A DNA stretch of 64,000 nt, from assembly GCA_947623585.1 (NCBI GenBank), contig CANQHA010000002.1, positions 124,001 to 188,000 of the forward strand. The letters run 5' to 3'. This document shows positions 63,410 to 64,000 of the stretch, piece by piece. The notes below the pieces were generated by a model that was not told where the DNA came from, ran no database searches, and worked only from the letters and a program-made list of their open reading frames with translations. Each line of letters starts with the position of its first letter. Position 1 is the stretch's first letter. Both the position numbers and the translations under genes were made by a program. The stretch is from an uncultured Clostridia bacterium. GTDB taxonomy: Bacteria > Bacillota > Clostridia > Oscillospirales > Ruminococcaceae.

Positions 63410-64000
63410 ATGGAAAAAGTTTTCAAGCTCAAAGAAAACGGCACCAATGTGAGAACCGAAATCGTTGCGGGCTTGACCACCTTCATGACGATGGCTTACA
63501 TCATCGCCCTGAACCCGAACCTCATTGTCGGTTTCGGTCAGGGAGCCTTCGGCGGCTTCGGTGAAGACGGTACCGCGGCGTGGAACGGCGTCTTTATGGC
63601 GACCTGTCTTGCGTCTGCCATTGCCATGTTCTGCATGGCGTTTTTGGCAAACAAGCCCTTTGCGCTTGCCCCGGGTATGGGTCTCAACTCATACTTCGCG
63701 GTCGTTATCGCTCAGATAGCGGGCGCGGCCGGCTGCACATATCTTGCCGGTCTTCAGGCAGGTCTGTGCATCATTCTCATTGAGGGCATAGTTTTCCTTC
63801 TGCTCTCCGTTTTCAACATCAGGCAGAAGATCGTTGAGGCGATCCCGCTCGGAATTCGTCTCGGCATCGGCCCGGGCATAGGTCTCATGCTCATGAACAT
63901 CGGCTTCGGCTCGAACGCCGGCGTCGGCGCCGCAAGCGAGAACTACGTCATGCGCGACTTCTTCGGCGCGCTTGCCGCAAGGTCTGCAAAAGAAGCTCTC
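63410..64000 (+). CDS. NCS2-family purine permease (N-terminal part)
   Basis: 197 residues up to the window edge. NVRTEIVAGLTTFMTMAYII, LANKPFALAPGMGLNSYFA and AIPLGIRLGIGPGIGLMLM are typical of the AzgA/PbuG branch, which takes up hypoxanthine, guanine or adenine with H+. At least four membrane helices are visible. GAAAGGATTGACAAAA precedes the ATG. No purine riboswitch core was found in the leader. Confidence 0.92.
   Translation, partial: MEKVFKLKENGTNVRTEIVAGLTTFMTMAYIIALNPNLIVGFGQGAFGGFGEDGTAAWNGVFMATCLASAIAMFCMAFLANKPFALAPGMGLNSYFAVVIAQIAGAAGCTYLAGLQAGLCIILIEGIVFLLLSVFNIRQKIVEAIPLGIRLGIGPGIGLMLMNIGFGSNAGVGAASENYVMRDFFGALAARSAKEAL

Overview
The window comes from a spore-forming clostridial bacterium, probably of the Oscillospiraceae/Ruminococcaceae type. 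Evidence: about 55% GC in the core genes; sporulation and germination genes (spoVAD, spoVAE, ypeB); a T-box leader; an IreB-type protein; TTG/GTG starts behind strong AAAGGAG ribosome sites; and TTGACA/TATAAT promoters with 17-base spacers. No species can be named from the sequence alone.

Layout. Bases 1-9600 look like the end of a mobile or defence region. A type I restriction-modification locus (hsdM end, hsdS, hsdR) has four AT-rich unknown genes between hsdS and hsdR. An XRE regulator and a serine recombinase with one in-frame stop follow, and then a truncated, frameshifted acetyltransferase remnant that may mark a junction. Bases 9826-26031 are core genes: lysC, a coaD-rsmD cluster, uvrC, cyclophilin, spoVAD-spoVAE, a MATE exporter, a glycosidase-like protein, fba, ypeB and an EF-G-like GTPase. 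Bases 26271-30510 are the arginine operon argC-argJ-argB-argD. Bases 31233-37303 hold two SGNH hydrolases, degV-marR with a palindromic operator, and pspA with a Gly/Ser/His-rich membrane protein. Bases 38033-47108 hold pheB-hom, a Na+/Ca2+-type antiporter behind a yybP-ykoY-like (Mn2+) leader, tcdA, a YczE-like protein, ppa, tRNA-Val(CAC), tgt-mntP and a HAD phosphatase. Bases 47140-51035 are a Phe T-box with pheS-pheT. The rest holds ireB, a GH130-like enzyme, a second degV with its own palindromic operator, a proline operon (proB-GNAT-proA with extra genes), a P1B-like ATPase with altered core motifs, DUF4298, and the start of an NCS2 permease.

The most unusual content is intergenic. A family of about 220-230 bp mosaic palindromic elements (called PMR here) occurs as five full copies and four half or partial copies between 30.7 and 63.1 kb. 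Each end carries an outward-facing hairpin beside AAAAGGTATTC/GAATACCTTTT. The hairpin stems differ between copies but keep pairing, and most loops are GNRA tetraloops. The centre is a GC hairpin, and inner segments are shuffled between copies. A second repeat family (R, three copies) and two GC-rich nested-hairpin clusters also occur. Two repeat types end exactly where the -35 box of a neighbouring promoter lies.

How genes work together: arg, pro, hom and lysC give amino-acid synthesis from aspartate and glutamate; the Mn2+-type leader, antiporter and mntP suggest manganese export; pheST is tuned by uncharged tRNA-Phe; spoVAD/E and ypeB serve spore loading and germination but lack their usual partner genes in this window.
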